A stretch of 64,000 bases of DNA from Begonia masoniana (lineage: Eukaryota; Streptophyta; Magnoliopsida; Cucurbitales; Begoniaceae), in the NCBI GenBank assembly GCA_022432975.1, contig CM039515.1:15564583-15628582 (forward strand). Reading direction: 5' to 3'. This document shows, in pieces, positions 36,950-49,323 of this stretch. The notes under the pieces are model-generated. The model had not been told where the DNA came from, ran no database searches, and saw only the letters and a list, made by a program, of their open reading frames with translations. Position 1 is the stretch's first letter. Every line of letters begins with the position of its first letter. The translations under genes were made by a program, and so were the position numbers.

Positions 36950-38155
36950 TGAAAATTGACAGAGAACTTACTAGGGCACATGAGACATAATCTCTTAAAT
37001 TTTTAGAAGAAAACTCACTTAGATGATAGAGTTACGCACGAACACCCTTGGCTAGTTTGAGAAGTCAATTTGAGTACTTTCGGATGAGTACTCCTACTAT
37101 GATTCCAACATCATAAGGAATGAAATGAAAGGTGTCAATTGAGAGTCTACAAGCAACTAAGGACTTGGAGACAATGGAGGACTATTCATCTCAGATATTA
37201 CACATCGAGGATTTAAAACTAGGCAACCGAAGTTCTTCTAGATTTTGAGAGAAAACACCGATTTTATTTCACCAAAATAAACTGATGATACAATGCTAAA
37301 ACGATGCTTAAATAAGTCCTAGGGTTGGCTAGAGTTTTGGTTAAGCAAAGAAGGGAAAGATCGGCCAAATATGGAAGTAGCCGTTGTAAAGGGATCCCCC
37401 ATAAAGCGATCGCGTGCACCTTCTTCAGCAGCTGACTTGATGACGATTTTGGTCTGCATGATATCCTCTCATTGGCCTCTAGATCCAGCTGGAGCGTGGC
37501 TGAGTTGGCGTGAGTTCAAATGGTTGGAGGGAAATGATAATTAACTTGATTTCACTCGACCATGATTCATCTCGCGTGCTTGATGCTCGATCGTGTGATC
37601 TTGCGCGCTCCATTGATGATTGTGACATAGGCCGGGCCAACTTTTCCCTGTATGAATAGTCCAAGTCAATCCTTGTGTAATTCGTCCAATAGGTCTCTTT
37701 CAAAGGTGATATTCTAGTTGATCCTTGCATGTGCGCGCCACTCTTTGTTTCAGTGGTAAGTCCTCATGGCCGAATTGAGCAAGTGTCAAACCATAGCCAA
37801 CCAAACTATTTTAATTTAAATACATGCATGATTTAAATAAAAACAAGAAGACTAATGTTCGCCAAAAAAAAATACAAAGAAAAATGTCAATGTTCGTCTC
37901 AAACAAACACACAAGATAATTTGGTTACATAGTGTTGATTTTGGGAAGATAAATTCTCTCTTCCTTTTGACTTTAGTCCGAGGGTAATTCCCATGAGAGC
38001 ACGTGCAAAGGTTTATCCATGTTCATAGAGTTCGGCTCCCATTTAAGTTAACAAAATTCTTCATGCCTGCAAGACTAGCAAATGTGTTAGTTAAATTATT
38101 AAAAGAAGAACTTACCTTGACTTGGTAACAAGTTATCGGGCCCCGTGGCATATCA
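36950..38155 (-). repeat. old, decayed LTR of the element 1/2 family
   Basis: The right end (U3 start) is clear. On the minus strand TGATATGCCACGGGGCCC matches TGATGTGCCTCGAGGCCC of element 1. A GTAAGT...TTGCAG pair follows, then WEPNSMNMDKPLHVLSWEL, related to the 62-kb copy, and AGAGAATTTATCTTCCC at about 37957. The left end is not resolved and the start given is an estimate from LTR length. The several stops and an indel show it is old. Confidence 0.5.
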
Positions 38156-39050
38156 TTAACCTATAAGCTTATTGTGACATTTTTCATGAAAAAATATAAT
38201 ATAACTTACAAGTAATACTACAATTACACCTTAATTAAATAGAAGCTTTCATTCTCACGTTGTTGAGAAATTGTCGTTCATTGATTGATATAAGTATTAT
38301 ATCATTTTAATTGTTATAATCTATTACAATTAATCTCTTAATTAATAAACGATACTTTAGAATATTAAACTAGAATGCACATATATGAGACAACTCACTT
38401 TATGAAAGTAACACCGAATCAAGATTTCATTGGCCGTGAGAGCACAACACATATTAGTGAGATGTACAATTTCACATCGTTTGACAAAGTAAAAAATGAA
38501 TAATTCATATGTAGAGTTTTCTTTCTACCTGATATAACACGTTTGAAACTAATTCCAAAAGTAAAACTATGTAAACTCGAACTCAAAGCAGATAATATTG
38601 TACTCGAATGAATTCATAATATTTAACATTATAAAAACTTTAAAAAAAAAAAAACATTGTATTCGTTGTAAAATACATTCGAACATTGAGTCCAATACAT
38701 CATGTAATTACTATATTGTTTTTTTCTATAAACTTAATAACTTGAAGTAGTTATTGAGAAGTTACCAAAGAGTTGTATTAAGTTACTCGAGCACTAGAAC
38801 AAAACTTTGAGTGCTTACTAAACTATGGTTTTTAAAGTTTAAAGTTGTGGGTTTTGGTTTTATTGCTTTTAACCAGATTTTTTGTTTGTTAGCTTAAAGA
38901 GTTAAATTAGTGTAAAATCGATGTGAATTAACCATTGAAATTGCTTAGGAAAAAAGATGTAGAAGGCCAAAAGAAAGGACAATAATTAATTGAAAATGAG
39001 ACTTCATTGGCATTTAAGACAAACACTACTTTGCTCAAAGTGAACAACAC

Positions 39051-39083
<33 letters not shown>

Positions 39084-39353
39084 TCACTAGCTTTTGACAG
39101 GGCACAAAAAAAAGTGGCCCATCTTCCATCTTTTTCATCTTTGCAAGAAAAGCCGATACTTTTTGTGGACAATTTTATTCATCCAAATCAAGTAAAACAA
39201 GTGGCAATGAAAGCAAAAAATTAAAATAATAATAATAATAAGAATAAAAGACGATTGTGGATAAGAATATCTACTTCGATTTTCAACCATGTTCGAGCTC
39301 CGTCGATTGCTTAATTACGAGTGTTGATATCGAATTTAACGCTTTCGATCGAG
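38156..39353. other. intergenic, AT-rich, with a (CT)n microsatellite
   Basis: No gene seen. A CT repeat lies at about 39052-39086 and a (AAT)n run near 39226. The first bases (38156-38300) may be interior of the element whose LTR precedes them, but this is not certain. Confidence 0.4.
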
Positions 39354-40494
39354 TCAACTCATCGTTTTATTTCCTGTACATAAATATTTTTTTAAAAAAT
39401 GTTAGTGCAGTTACTAACAAATTTAAATAAATAGAGAATTAAATTAAAAATAAAAGAAACTTACCGTTTCCCTCGACGGCCTTTCTTATGAAAGCCAGAA
39501 AAATAACTATTAGAACAACACCGGCCAATAATCCAATAAGTATCGCAAATGTCTTCTCTCCTTCGTCATTCGATTTGTTCTCTGTTTTTTAACGAATAAT
39601 TAATTATTGAAAAATTTTTAATTACATTAATTATTGTTTAATACGTAAATGATTTTTTTTAGATGATAGAATAAGAGTGTAAAAATTACATTATTTTTAA
39701 TTATTTTTCGAGAAATATCAACTAATTATTCGAAAACTCTAACCTAAAATGAACTAACCATGATAGGGAGGAGCAAGACCGTGCGGCCCCGGCCCGTTGG
39801 TGGAGTACCTAGCGTAGCACTTCCCTAAGAACATGTCCCCGTAAGCCGCCGACCCGCAGTCGCTTTTCAATTGTCCGATGGCTTCATTCAAGCAGTCTTG
39901 ACACTTGTTGATGCTCAAGTCGGAGACGCATTGGGCCACACCCTGAACATTCCCTGCGCTACCAACCTGATACAGCCCGCCTGATCGGCCCATGGCCGCC
40001 AATACGGAATCTCGCCGGTTCATCTCATCTTGATCGTACCCGATCGACGGCCCACATTTCTTGAACACCACAGTCTTGTCTTCGACTCCGAGGAAGGTTA
40101 TGTTATCGTACTTGACGTAGCAACCCTCCAACTGTAGGGCTCCGCCGCATGTCTGGGAGCACAGTGAGCCAAGCCGGGAGATGGCTCGGGAGATGCAGGT
40201 CGAACAGTCTGACATGGAGAGGTCGCCCCGGCATTGGTAGAGGCCGAAGAGGGATTCGTGGGCGTTGGAACCCATGAAGGTGAAGTTGTTGTAAGGAGTA
40301 TATGTGGCTGAGTTGATGAGCGAGGTGAGGAGTGAGTTGAGGTTTGACTCGTATGGGGAGTTTGGGGAGTACTTTTGCTCTGTGCAGCCTCCATAGACGA
40401 AGGAGTCCGTGGAGGAAAACGATGGAGCTTGAATCGTTGATGCGAGAAAGAGGAAGAAGGTGATGAGTTTTAATGGCGTTGTTCTTGATTCCAT
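39354..40494 (-). CDS. plasmodesmata-located-type protein with two DUF26 domains, 290 aa
   Basis: Exons on the minus strand 40494-39759, 39581-39465 and 39373-39354 give 290 residues. A signal peptide covers about 1-23 (hydrophobic LITFFLFLASTIQA). Two DUF26 (Gnk2-type) domains follow, with CX8CX2C motifs at C88-C97-C100 and C189-C198-C201. NFT at 70 and NIT at 131 are glycosylation sequons. A membrane helix (FAILIGLLAGVVLIVIFLAF, about 256-275) and a short cytoplasmic tail beginning IRKAVEG complete it. There is no kinase domain, so this is the PDLP layout and not a cysteine-rich receptor kinase. PDLPs sit at plasmodesmata and affect cell-to-cell movement and callose (family knowledge). The start ATG follows a CT-repeat leader; an upstream TTG is not a start. 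A PDLP6-8-like subgroup is a guess. Confidence 0.88.
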
Positions 40495-41970
40495 AGAGAG
40501 AGAGAGAGATAGAGAGAGAAAGATGTTTGGAGACGTCAAAGAATCTGTACGAAAATTATAACTATTTGAGGATTGAGGAATTGAGAGAGGCTTTTTCTTT
40601 GCTTATAACTATTGAAGACGTATAATCTAATCATATGCTTATCTTAGTACTCAAAATAATTAGGATAAAATTTGATAGACAACACAAACTAGACCACGAC
40701 TTCAACACCTATAGCTTTCATTTCAATAATAATAATTCTACCCTATTTTAAATTTTGTTAGAATTTAATGATCTAAATACAATGACAAATTTTGTGACAA
40801 AAAAAATAAAATTTTAATTAGATTTCCAACGTGAGCCTAACCATTTTAGCTAAGATAGAATTCGGGTCACGTTGTAGTCTAACAGTTGGTACCGTAAATA
40901 ACCCAAATAGCACAAACTGCATTTATTTTATGTTGTCACGGAATCTATTTTATTTTTTCACTTAAATTTGAGTTTAATTTTGTTCTCATTTCTCTTTTCT
41001 ATTATCATATTCTCATTGTAGTAGTCTTGCATAGATGGAGCCTAACGTAACAAAGAAATATAATTGACCTTATTAAGAATTTTACAGGTGTGGACGCAGC
41101 TTCAATTATTGTTTTTTCCTAGTAGTCTTTATGGTTCTGGGAGATCCCAAGCTCAGTAACAGACAGACTAACCAACAAGATGAGAACGGTGGGCAGCATT
41201 TAATGCAGTAGAAATTCATGTGTCTCTCACTGAATTCCACAAGGATTTGCCTTCTCTTTCATTCTCTGCCATTGAAGCCTCGACTGTCGCAGAGAATGGA
41301 AGGAGAAGGAACCTCAATCACTCCCTTATGAAGTAGCTTTCACAGAAGAGAGAGAGAGAGAGAGAGAGACAGATGCATTCAATAATGTTGTTTTGATTTT
41401 ACGTCAGTGTTTTGTCATGGACCTTGCTGTCTCATTCACCCTCTGAATAAAAAGCACACTCGTGAATACTCCCTCCTACAACTTTAGGCTACCCTCTTTC
41501 TCAATTTACCCTTCTTCTACTTCTCTTATTAACATGTCTTCTTAGCTACAACCCATCACAATCTCATCCAACACAACTCAAATAAACTTCGGGAATTCGA
41601 GTTGAAAGAACTTGAAATTAGAGATGTTATCAATTCTTCTTACAATAAATTTGAAAGTCAAATTAAGTCTCTTAATATAGACTAAATTTTTATTTTGTGA
41701 GATGTTCTGTCAATCTCGATGGACAAAATCAAACGATGAACACTTGCGCTTGTCGATTTTCAAACTCCTATATCACCCAACCAAAAATATGATTATATCT
41801 ATGGATCCTTTTTATATTTTCATTAGAGTACTCAGTCCTTGAGTATGGCACTATTTGTCATGAAGATTTTGGGCCAATCTTTGAACTTTGCTTTCACTGG
41901 GCTTCTATTTGAGGCAGCCTGTCAACGTGTAGATACATGTGTATGTATTTGTATGTATACATATATAAAT
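40495..41970. other. intergenic, upstream of the PDLP-type gene
   Basis: No reading frame of note. GA microsatellites lie at about 40496-40520 and 41349-41369. It is presumed to hold the promoter of the minus-strand gene, but no clear TATA box can be defended. Confidence 0.4.
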
Positions 41971-42089
41971 GGAAAATTACCAATTCCGACCACAAACTAC
42001 ACGTGTTCTCTGTTTCCAACCACGAAGAATTTTTTTTAACAATGCAAACTATAACATATCGAAAACGTGACAAATATGATCACGCGGGA

Positions 42090-43786
42090 CAGACGGACAT
42101 GTATTGCGTCCGTCCATACGTAATATTTGCCGAACCCGGACGGACGCAATAAAATAGCGTCCGTCCTCCTTTGTCGTTCAATAAGAAGCTGCCACGTAGC
42201 TGCCACATATTCCGTTCGGACTCTGTATTTCACCATCCGTCCGGGCTAACTTACGAATTTTCCCGGACGGATGCGAAAATATAGCGTCCGTCCGGTGAAT
42301 CGATTATAAGCGTTTTCCTAGGGCTTTGATGGAGCTCACAGTGCCGCAAATATCTCTCGACGCTATGCAAAAATCTCGGACGATTTTCAACTGAAAAACG
42401 CATCAGGTAATATCTTACTTCTTTTGTATTGATTTAGTTTAACCAGGACGGACGCGAAATTTTTGAGTCCGTCCGGGTTGGGCTGTAAAGGCAGATTTCA
42501 ACCATGTTTTGATTTTCAAAATTATTGGAGTTATTGTGACTAATCTTGGAACTTTCCAATTTTCAGACTTTCCTAAAATGACAGATAAAATTGCTTATAA
42601 GCGAAAGAAGGATTCGACGTCACAAGGTGGACCATCGAAGCGGCCAACGATGTCACAGCCATCTCCACTGCCTTCACAGCCACCTCCAGCGCCACGGGCC
42701 TCACAACCACGTCCACCGGCCCAACAGTCAGTTTCACGGGCTCCACAAGCACCTCCAAGGGCCTCACAGCAACCTCCAAGCTCCTCACAGCCAGCTTCAT
42801 CGGCCTCACAATCGAAGGACTTTCGCAATCAACATTGTCGAGAGCAATATCAGCTGGATACAGTACACCGAAATGTGTCGTTGACGAAGATGGTGGACTT
42901 TACAGGTTGAGTGAATTATTCTTACAAATTGTTTCTACAATATTTCGTTGAACTAATCTCATTCATTTGTTATTAAAAATTTTCAGGGTGGGAGTCCTTA
43001 GAGATAAAGGAAATGTTCGACATGCTCATTTACATCATCCAATCTCTCAGCCATTTACGACAATTATCTATACAAAAATCAAAATGTTATTCAAGTTAAA
43101 CAATATCCTATGAATTGAATACACCAATAAATGAACAGATTTAGTTTCGACAATAAATTGAAAAAGACAAAAAAATAACATTTTCAACCGATTTAGTTTC
43201 TGCCGGACGGACTCCTTATTCGGCGTCCGTCCAATTTGCATTAAATAAGGCTTCTCGGACGGACGCCTTTTTCCGCGTCCGTCCGATTAGCATTGAATAA
43301 GGATACACGGACGGACGCTATATATGGAGTCCGTCTGATATGCTACCTTCTTCCCAGTTTCAAATTAGGGCTCGGGAATGTGGCGTTACTTACGTTAAAA
43401 CTTGAATTAAATGAATCAGAATTGATAAAACAATTACCAGAAACGTTTTCTGGTCGTAAATCTACGAAAAATTTGCAAGATTCGCGATAAAAGTCAAATT
43501 TCGTCGCCTTCTCGCCGTTTTTTGTTGCCGGTGAAAAGTCCAAATTTCGTTTTTTCACTGCTTTTAAGACGATTTGTCCGTTTGGACGCTATATTTTTGC
43601 GTCTATCCAGGAAAATTTGTAAGTTAGCCCGGACGAACGGTGAAATACAAAGTCCGAACAGAATACGTGGCAGCTACGTGGCAGCTTCTTATTGAACGAC
43701 AAAGGAGGACAGACGCTATTTTATTGCGTCCGTCTGGGTTCGGCAAATATTACGTATAGACGGACGCAATACATGTCCGTTCGTCC
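42090..43786. repeat. ten GGACGGACGC/GCGTCCGTCC hairpins
   Basis: Short palindromes with arms GGACGGACGC and GCGTCCGTCC and loops of about 6-13 bases lie at 42090-42116, 42138-42166, 42264-42294, 42446-42474, 43205-43232, 43256-43285, 43308-43337, 43583-43609, 43707-43735 and 43759-43786. Three are in each terminal inverted repeat. Three of the inner ones (43205-43337) sit in a 51-52-bp tandem repeat. Confidence 0.85.
42578..43099 (+). CDS. hypothetical protein inside the Mutator-like element, 146 aa, 2 exons
   Basis: Exons 42578-42905 and 42987-43099 are joined across a GT-AG intron in phase 1, giving 146 residues. The N-terminal part is basic, then Pro/Ser/Gln-rich (MSQPSPLPSQPPPAPRASQ), and would be disordered. 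The C-terminal part (QHCREQYQLDTVHRN...WESLEIKEMFDMLIYI) looks more ordered. It resembles no family I know. It may be a captured and truncated host gene, as in Pack-MULEs, or a relic of the element's own gene. The simple-sequence composition of exon 1 allows frames on both strands, so coding status is uncertain. Confidence 0.4.
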
Positions 43787-44032
43787 GACGTGGTCATATT
43801 TGTCATGTTTTCGATACGTTATGGTTTGCATTGTTAAAAAAAATTCTTCGTGGTTGGAAACGGAGAACACGCGTAGTTTGTGGTCGGAATTGGTAATTTC
43901 CCTATATAAATTAACTAATTCATATACATGCACACGCTCACGAATATATGTACACGGATATATGTACGTGACATATATACTCAATTTATTAATCTATCGA
44001 ATGTTATTTAAGTAGCATGCAATTTAAAATAA

Positions 44033-44869
44033 GGTAATTATCGATTTTAACTATGTACTATGCATTTTATTTTAAGAAGCCCATGATACTAAAAAAATCG
44101 GCAAATCAAACTATGTACTTTGATTCTGTTATCAGTTTTGACATTATATCAGCAATTTCGTTAAATCCTCATTTAAAAAATTACCAAACGATATTGGATT
44201 CATTTGAAATTTTTATCACATGTTCACTACTTAATGAGAAGATAATCAGAAACTTTTTGTGATTTTTTAACACATGTACGATTTATTATAATTTTATTTT
44301 TGTAATTTATAAAAATATTATAATACATCATACAAGTTTTAGAAAATCACGAAATATTTTCTATTGTCTAACCATGATAGGGTGAATATGTGAAAAGAGT
44401 TTCAAATAAATCCAATATCGTTTGATATTTTTAGAAAAATTAATTTATAAAGTAAAGTAAAGAAACTAAGATCAATTTTAAAAAAATACTAAAAGATATT
44501 AGATTTATTTAAAAATAAATTTTACATGTTTACCATATTATGGGTAGATAATAGAAAAATATTCGTGATTTTCTAAAACTTGTATGATTTATTATAATAT
44601 TTTTATAAAATACTAAAATAAAATTACAATAAATCGTACATTTGTTAAAAAATAGATTATCTTCTCATTAAGTAGTGAACATGTGGTAAAAATTTCAAGT
44701 GAATTTAATATCGTTTGGTAATTTTTTAAATGAGAATTTAACGAAATTGTTGATAGAATGTCAAAACTGATAACAGAATCAAAGTACAGAGTTTGATTTG
44801 CCATTTTTTTAGTACAAGAGACTACCTGAAATACAGTGTATAGTACATGGTTAAAATTGATAATTACCC
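44033..44869. mobile_element. small inverted-repeat element (MITE, Mutator-like)
   Basis: GGTAATTATCGATTTTAACTA at the left and its inverted partner at the right form arms of about 270-290 bp around a short AT-rich centre. Flanks TTAAAATAA and TTAAAAATA could be a decayed 9-bp duplication. The open frames at 44053-44262 and 44613-44885 are the two arms read in opposite directions, not genes. Confidence 0.75.
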
Positions 44870-47418
44870 TTAAAAATAATATCATACATTCAATTGTTAA
44901 TCGGAGTTTTTTTTTTTTTTTTTTGTAAATATTGTATCTTTATGCTCACTATTTTAAAACCAAAATTTTAAGTCATGCTTGATAACTCTGTATTGCTTTT
45001 TGTCAAATCATCAATTTTAATAAAATTATTTATCCATAAACCATTTATCAATAAATTAATGTCCTTTTTAGGTGCTAATTTATAATGTGTTTTGAAAATT
45101 TTAAGATGGATAAATTAATTTTTTTAAAATGATTATCCACTCAGTGACATCAAAATGAGAGTCAAATCCATACAATAATACATTTTTGTGGATATTTTAA
45201 CAAGTTTTTATACTCTCTATATTTAGTTGTGCAAGCCCGTCTTACGAAAACGAAAGCTAAAATGGTCGCAAATCTATCTAGTACCAATACAATTACACAA
45301 CCCATGTCATTTGGAAAAAAATTTGATAATATTGATACATAAGTTAAATTCTCTTTCTAAACTAATAAGACATGTTTTAGAATAAAAATCAAGAATAAAA
45401 CTATATAGTTCTACTAGCAAAGCATATATATCTTATTAGTATGAATAAAAATTCACATTAGTTGTCTATTCATCAAAACATTTAAATAAACTTACTTTAT
45501 TTGTAACCGTTAGAGTTTAGAAATAGTGTATTTGTGAAAACATTTAGATCCCTAAATCTATCTATTTCGTACGAAAATTACTATCATTTGAGATTGATAA
45601 AGATTTAGAAGAGATTAAACTAGTAAACACAAGATTACAAAGAATATTAATAATTAATATTTACCAAACTTATTATGCGATGATCTAAATACTCTTTTTA
45701 TTTTTCAAATGTATTAAATTTTAATTTTTTTTTTCCTTAAATCTTGTTTGGTGGGTATAGACTAAGGTTTCCACTTGTTCTGTCCACTTTAAATCATGGT
45801 TGGCCGGTATACACCAAGGTTCAAAAATGAAAATGGGAGGTTTGAAAAATAAGGTAAAAATGTAAATTAAGTCCAAGATATTTGATGACACTTTAAACTA
45901 TGATAAAAACACACTATCTTTAAATAATTTAATTTCTACAAATTTCATACATTGACTTACGTTATCATTCATGATTTAATTATTATAATATATTGTTTTA
46001 AATATTTATATACATGCAAATGTCACATTGTAACATAAAATTAAATTATAAACTTAACGTTATCCGAACTTAGTAACGGGAGCTTGATGTGACATCCTCC
46101 CTGTTGGAAAATAAAATATATTAAAATTCATGGCAATTTATTATTTTTTATAAGGTCTTTTATTGTATTCATCATCAGCCTCCACAAATTGGCAATAAAG
46201 CAAGGCTGCCAAGCTGGCATGAACTAATGTGATTGGGCATGAAAGTGACATGGATGACATCTTGGACTGCAAAAACCTAATCCAATCCAAAACTCTTCAA
46301 TCTCGTCTCAAATGACGTTAATTCCAACTCAAATTGTCTCCTAATTTGCGCTAACCAACCTAGGCAATGGCTACATTGGATGAAGAATGAAGTATAATAG
46401 TTAAAAGAATTCGTTTGGACCCACTGTGTGGTCGGTTTTATCCCGTTTAGATTGGTGTTTCAAATCAACAGGAAGTTTTTAATTTGATTTTCAACTAAAA
46501 TATTTGAAAATTTAGAAGAATCAAGTAATCAAGTTAAAAATCTCCCCTTTCAAATCTGATCCACCTAGAATCAAAATTGTAGTCGGAACAAGTACCTCAC
46601 GACTTCACCCCAAAGCCATGCCAAAATAGAAACCAAACTAGAAAAACAAGTGCGATTGTAATTGGAGGTTTCGATATATGCTTGGTTCATTTTGGTTTGA
46701 ACGAGGCATTTTACTTTTAGGCGAAACAAAAATGACATGACATGGTCCCGCGCTTATTAAAAACATCAAGTGACTAAATCGAGAAATTTGAATCTAAATA
46801 TAGAACTAGATTACTGTGGGTTTGTTGAGGAATTAATGTAACAAGTTCATGATGAAACAAATAAATTATAATGGAAGGAAAATCAAAGCTCTATTAAGTA
46901 TAGTGTATGACCTTGTGAAACAAATTTTTTCTTTTTAAAGATAACTTAAAATAATTAAAACTAAGATATAGTATCCAATTTGTCACATAAACACATATAG
47001 AAATATTGCATTTTATTAGATAACACAGCTTGTCTAGATGAGTTGTTAAAAATCAATTTTCTTTAGTGATGATTTAGTTTAACGTTATTATCGTTCATTG
47101 TAACGTGACATTATCATAATTATTCTACAAATCAATTGGCAATGCAATGTGTCACGACAGAATAAGATTAAACTATAAGTATTGCTTTACTCGTATTTTT
47201 TTGTTTTGAAAATCACTAGAGCATACTACATTTTTACTCTTTTTAAAATGTGTAGTTATTCAAAATTGATTTATTTAATATTTTTTAAGTTATTACAATA
47301 TATTTTATAATATCATCTAGAAAATAAATGTTTTTTATAAATAAATCATCGTACACAAATAAATAATTAATTTAGAATAATTTTAGAAAGAACATAAATG
47401 TCAGAAATAAAAATAGTA
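44870..47418. other. AT-rich intergenic region, no gene seen
   Basis: No convincing open frame, RNA gene or repeat with defined ends was found on either strand. Confidence 0.5.
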
Positions 47419-48105
47419 GGGAAAAGTACCATGTAGACCTCAACGTATCGGGTCAGTGACCATTTGGTACCTAACGTTTGTTTTGTACCTAATCAGACCC
47501 TATCGTATAAAACGTTTACAATTTAAATCCTTCCGTCAATTTTTCAGTTAAATTTAACAGAAGTCTTTCAAAATAGCCGAATTACCCTTTTCTTCTCTCT
47601 CTTTCAGAACAGAATCCAAGCTCAAAATCCCTCACGTATCGGCGTCACTCGTCGGCAACGGTGAGGATCTCGTTATTTCACCGTTTTCTGGAGAGGTGAA
47701 CGCTGAATCAATAGCTAAACTCGTGAATGACCCCTTTGATGTGGCGCTTTTTCTCCACAGTTCCAGCACAACCAGCCGGCCAAAAGGGGTGCCATTGACT
47801 CAGCTCAACCATGGCGTGCAGCATCAGGTCGGCGCGAGCGGAGAGGTGTGTGTGCGAGGACCAAACGTGACAAGAGGTTACAAAAATAATCCCGAGGCTA
47901 ATCGGACGGCGTTCAAATTCGGATGGTTCCACACAGGCGATATTGGATACTTCGATTCCGACGGCTATTTGCATCTCGTCGGTCGGATTAAGGAGCTCAT
48001 CAACCGTGGAGGTAGCTGTTTGAACGCTTCTCACAAACCCATTTTTCACTGATAAAGGATGGCTGTTCTAAAACTCTGCTCTCTGTAATTTGTTGTTCAG
48101 GGGAT

Positions 48106-48141
<36 letters not shown>

Positions 48142-48311
48142 GAGAGAGTAATTTGGTATTTGAAATATTTTTGTCAAATTTAACTGAAAAATTGACGGGA
48201 AAATTTAAATTGCAAACGTTTTTATACGATAGGGTTTGATTAGGTACAAAACAAACGTTAGGTACCAAATGGCCACTGACCCTTACGTTAGGTCTAAATG
48301 GTCCTTTTCCC
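47419..48311. mobile_element. Pack-MULE-like element carrying a host gene fragment
   Basis: The ends GGGAAAAGTACCATGTAGACC and, inverted, GGGAAAAGGACCATTTAGACC begin inverted repeats of about 165 bp (47419-47583 and 48145-48311). Flanking AAAATAGTA on the left compares with AAACTAGAA on the right, or AAAATAGAA at the duplicated right end near 48957, giving a probable 9-bp duplication. The interior is a rearranged piece of an acyl-CoA synthetase gene, exon and intron included. No transposase is present. Confidence 0.75.
47650..48011 (+). pseudogene. captured fragment of an oxalyl-CoA synthetase-like (AAE3-type) gene
   Basis: The frame reads [20 protein letters not shown], the AMP-binding loop of the acyl-activating family. 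After a short unrelated bridge it passes to [20 protein letters not shown] and [20 protein letters not shown], ending [10 protein letters not shown] at a GT donor (48012). About 280 residues normally between these parts are missing, and the loop has Ser in place of the usual Gly (SSSTT instead of TSGTT), so no active enzyme can be made. The following intron to 48100 is kept, so the piece was captured from genomic DNA. The nearest family is peroxisomal-type AAE3, judged by [20 protein letters not shown]. Confidence 0.75.
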
Positions 48312-48615
48312 AAACTAGAAAGAAAAATGGGAAGATTAAATGGAAACCATCAGAAAACAATTAAAATTAAAATGGAAAAAAGAATCAAAATGGACCACCT
48401 CACGAGATTCCTCAACGACCATTCTTTCCAAAGTCCAACCAATGGATTAAGGTTCTTGTTGGATCCTTCCGATCACAGTGATCAATTCAACTCTTTGAGG
48501 GAGGGGTGATTTTCAAGCCATTATAAATGTTCATCTCACCATCCTCTTCTGACGTCGCTCTGTTTAAAAACCCAATAGAGAGAGAGAGAGAGAGAGATTC
48601 AATCCATCGACGCAG

Positions 48616-48690
48616 ATGGCTTTGCTCGCAGATCTCATCAACCGTGGAGGTAGCTGTTTGAACGCTTCTCACAAACCCATTTTTCACTGA
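48616..48690 (+). pseudogene. truncated GS1 start fused to the AAE3 fragment, 24 codons
   Basis: The first nine codons of GS1 (MALLADLIN) continue directly into [15 protein letters not shown] and a stop, taken from the captured gene and its intron. This is the left product of the tandem duplication. It sits behind a full copy of the GS1 upstream region, so it could be transcribed. The peptide itself is unlikely to matter. Confidence 0.8.
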
Positions 48691-48740
48691 TAAAGGATGG
48701 CTGTTCTAAAACTCTGCTCTCTGTAATTTGTTGTTCAGGG

Positions 48741-48790
<50 letters not shown>

Positions 48791-49205
48791 TTTGGGTATT
48801 TTGAAATATTTTTGTCAAATTTAACTGAAAAATTGACGGGAAAATTTAAATTGCAAACGTTTTATACGATAGGGTTTGATTAGGTACAAAACAAACGTTA
48901 GGTACCAAATGGCCACTGACCCCTTACGTTAGGGTCTAAATGGTACTTTTCCCAAAATAGAAAGAAACAATGGGAAGATTAAAATGGAAACCATCAGAAA
49001 ACAATTAAAATTAAAATGGAAAAAAAGAATCAAAATGGACCCACCTCACGAGATTCCTCAACGACCAATTCTTTCCAAAGTCCAACCAATGGATTAAGGT
49101 TCTTGTTGGATTCCTTCCGATCACAGTGATCAAATTTTCAACTCTTTGAAAATAGTTAGTTTTTAATTATGGAAATTAATAATATATGCATGAAATCTGG
49201 GACTG

Positions 49206-49323
49206 GGAGGGGTGATTTTCAAGCCATTATAAATGTTCATCTCACCATCCTCTTCTGACGTCGCTCTGTTTAAAAACCCAATAGAGAGAGAGAGAGAGAG
49301 AGAGATTCAATCCATCGACGCAG
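49206..49323 (+). promoter_or_regulatory. GS1 proximal promoter and leader
   Basis: CATTATAAATGTTCATCTC at 49225 is TATA-like, followed by a (GA)n run at 49284-49305 in the leader. The same sequence stands at 48515-48615 ahead of the truncated copy. Confidence 0.5.

Larger units (their letters stand above)
41971..43902. mobile_element. Mutator-like element with about 320-bp inverted repeats
   Basis: The ends GGAAAATTACCAATTCCGACC and, inverted, GGAAATTACCAATTCCGACC are flanked by a perfect 9-bp duplication TATATAAAT (41962-41970 and 43903-43911), as for Mutator-like elements. The inverted repeats extend to about 42300 and back to about 43583, with some divergence. No transposase is present, so the element is non-autonomous. 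The interior carries a two-exon frame and many small hairpins. Confidence 0.88.

Noticed and set aside
42573..42828. Minus-strand frames opposite the Pro/Ser-rich exon
   Set aside because: They are by-products of the simple composition of that exon. The plus-strand frame has a matching second exon.
44053..44885. Two similar small proteins (69 and 90 residues)
   Set aside because: They are the two arms of an inverted-repeat element read in opposite directions.
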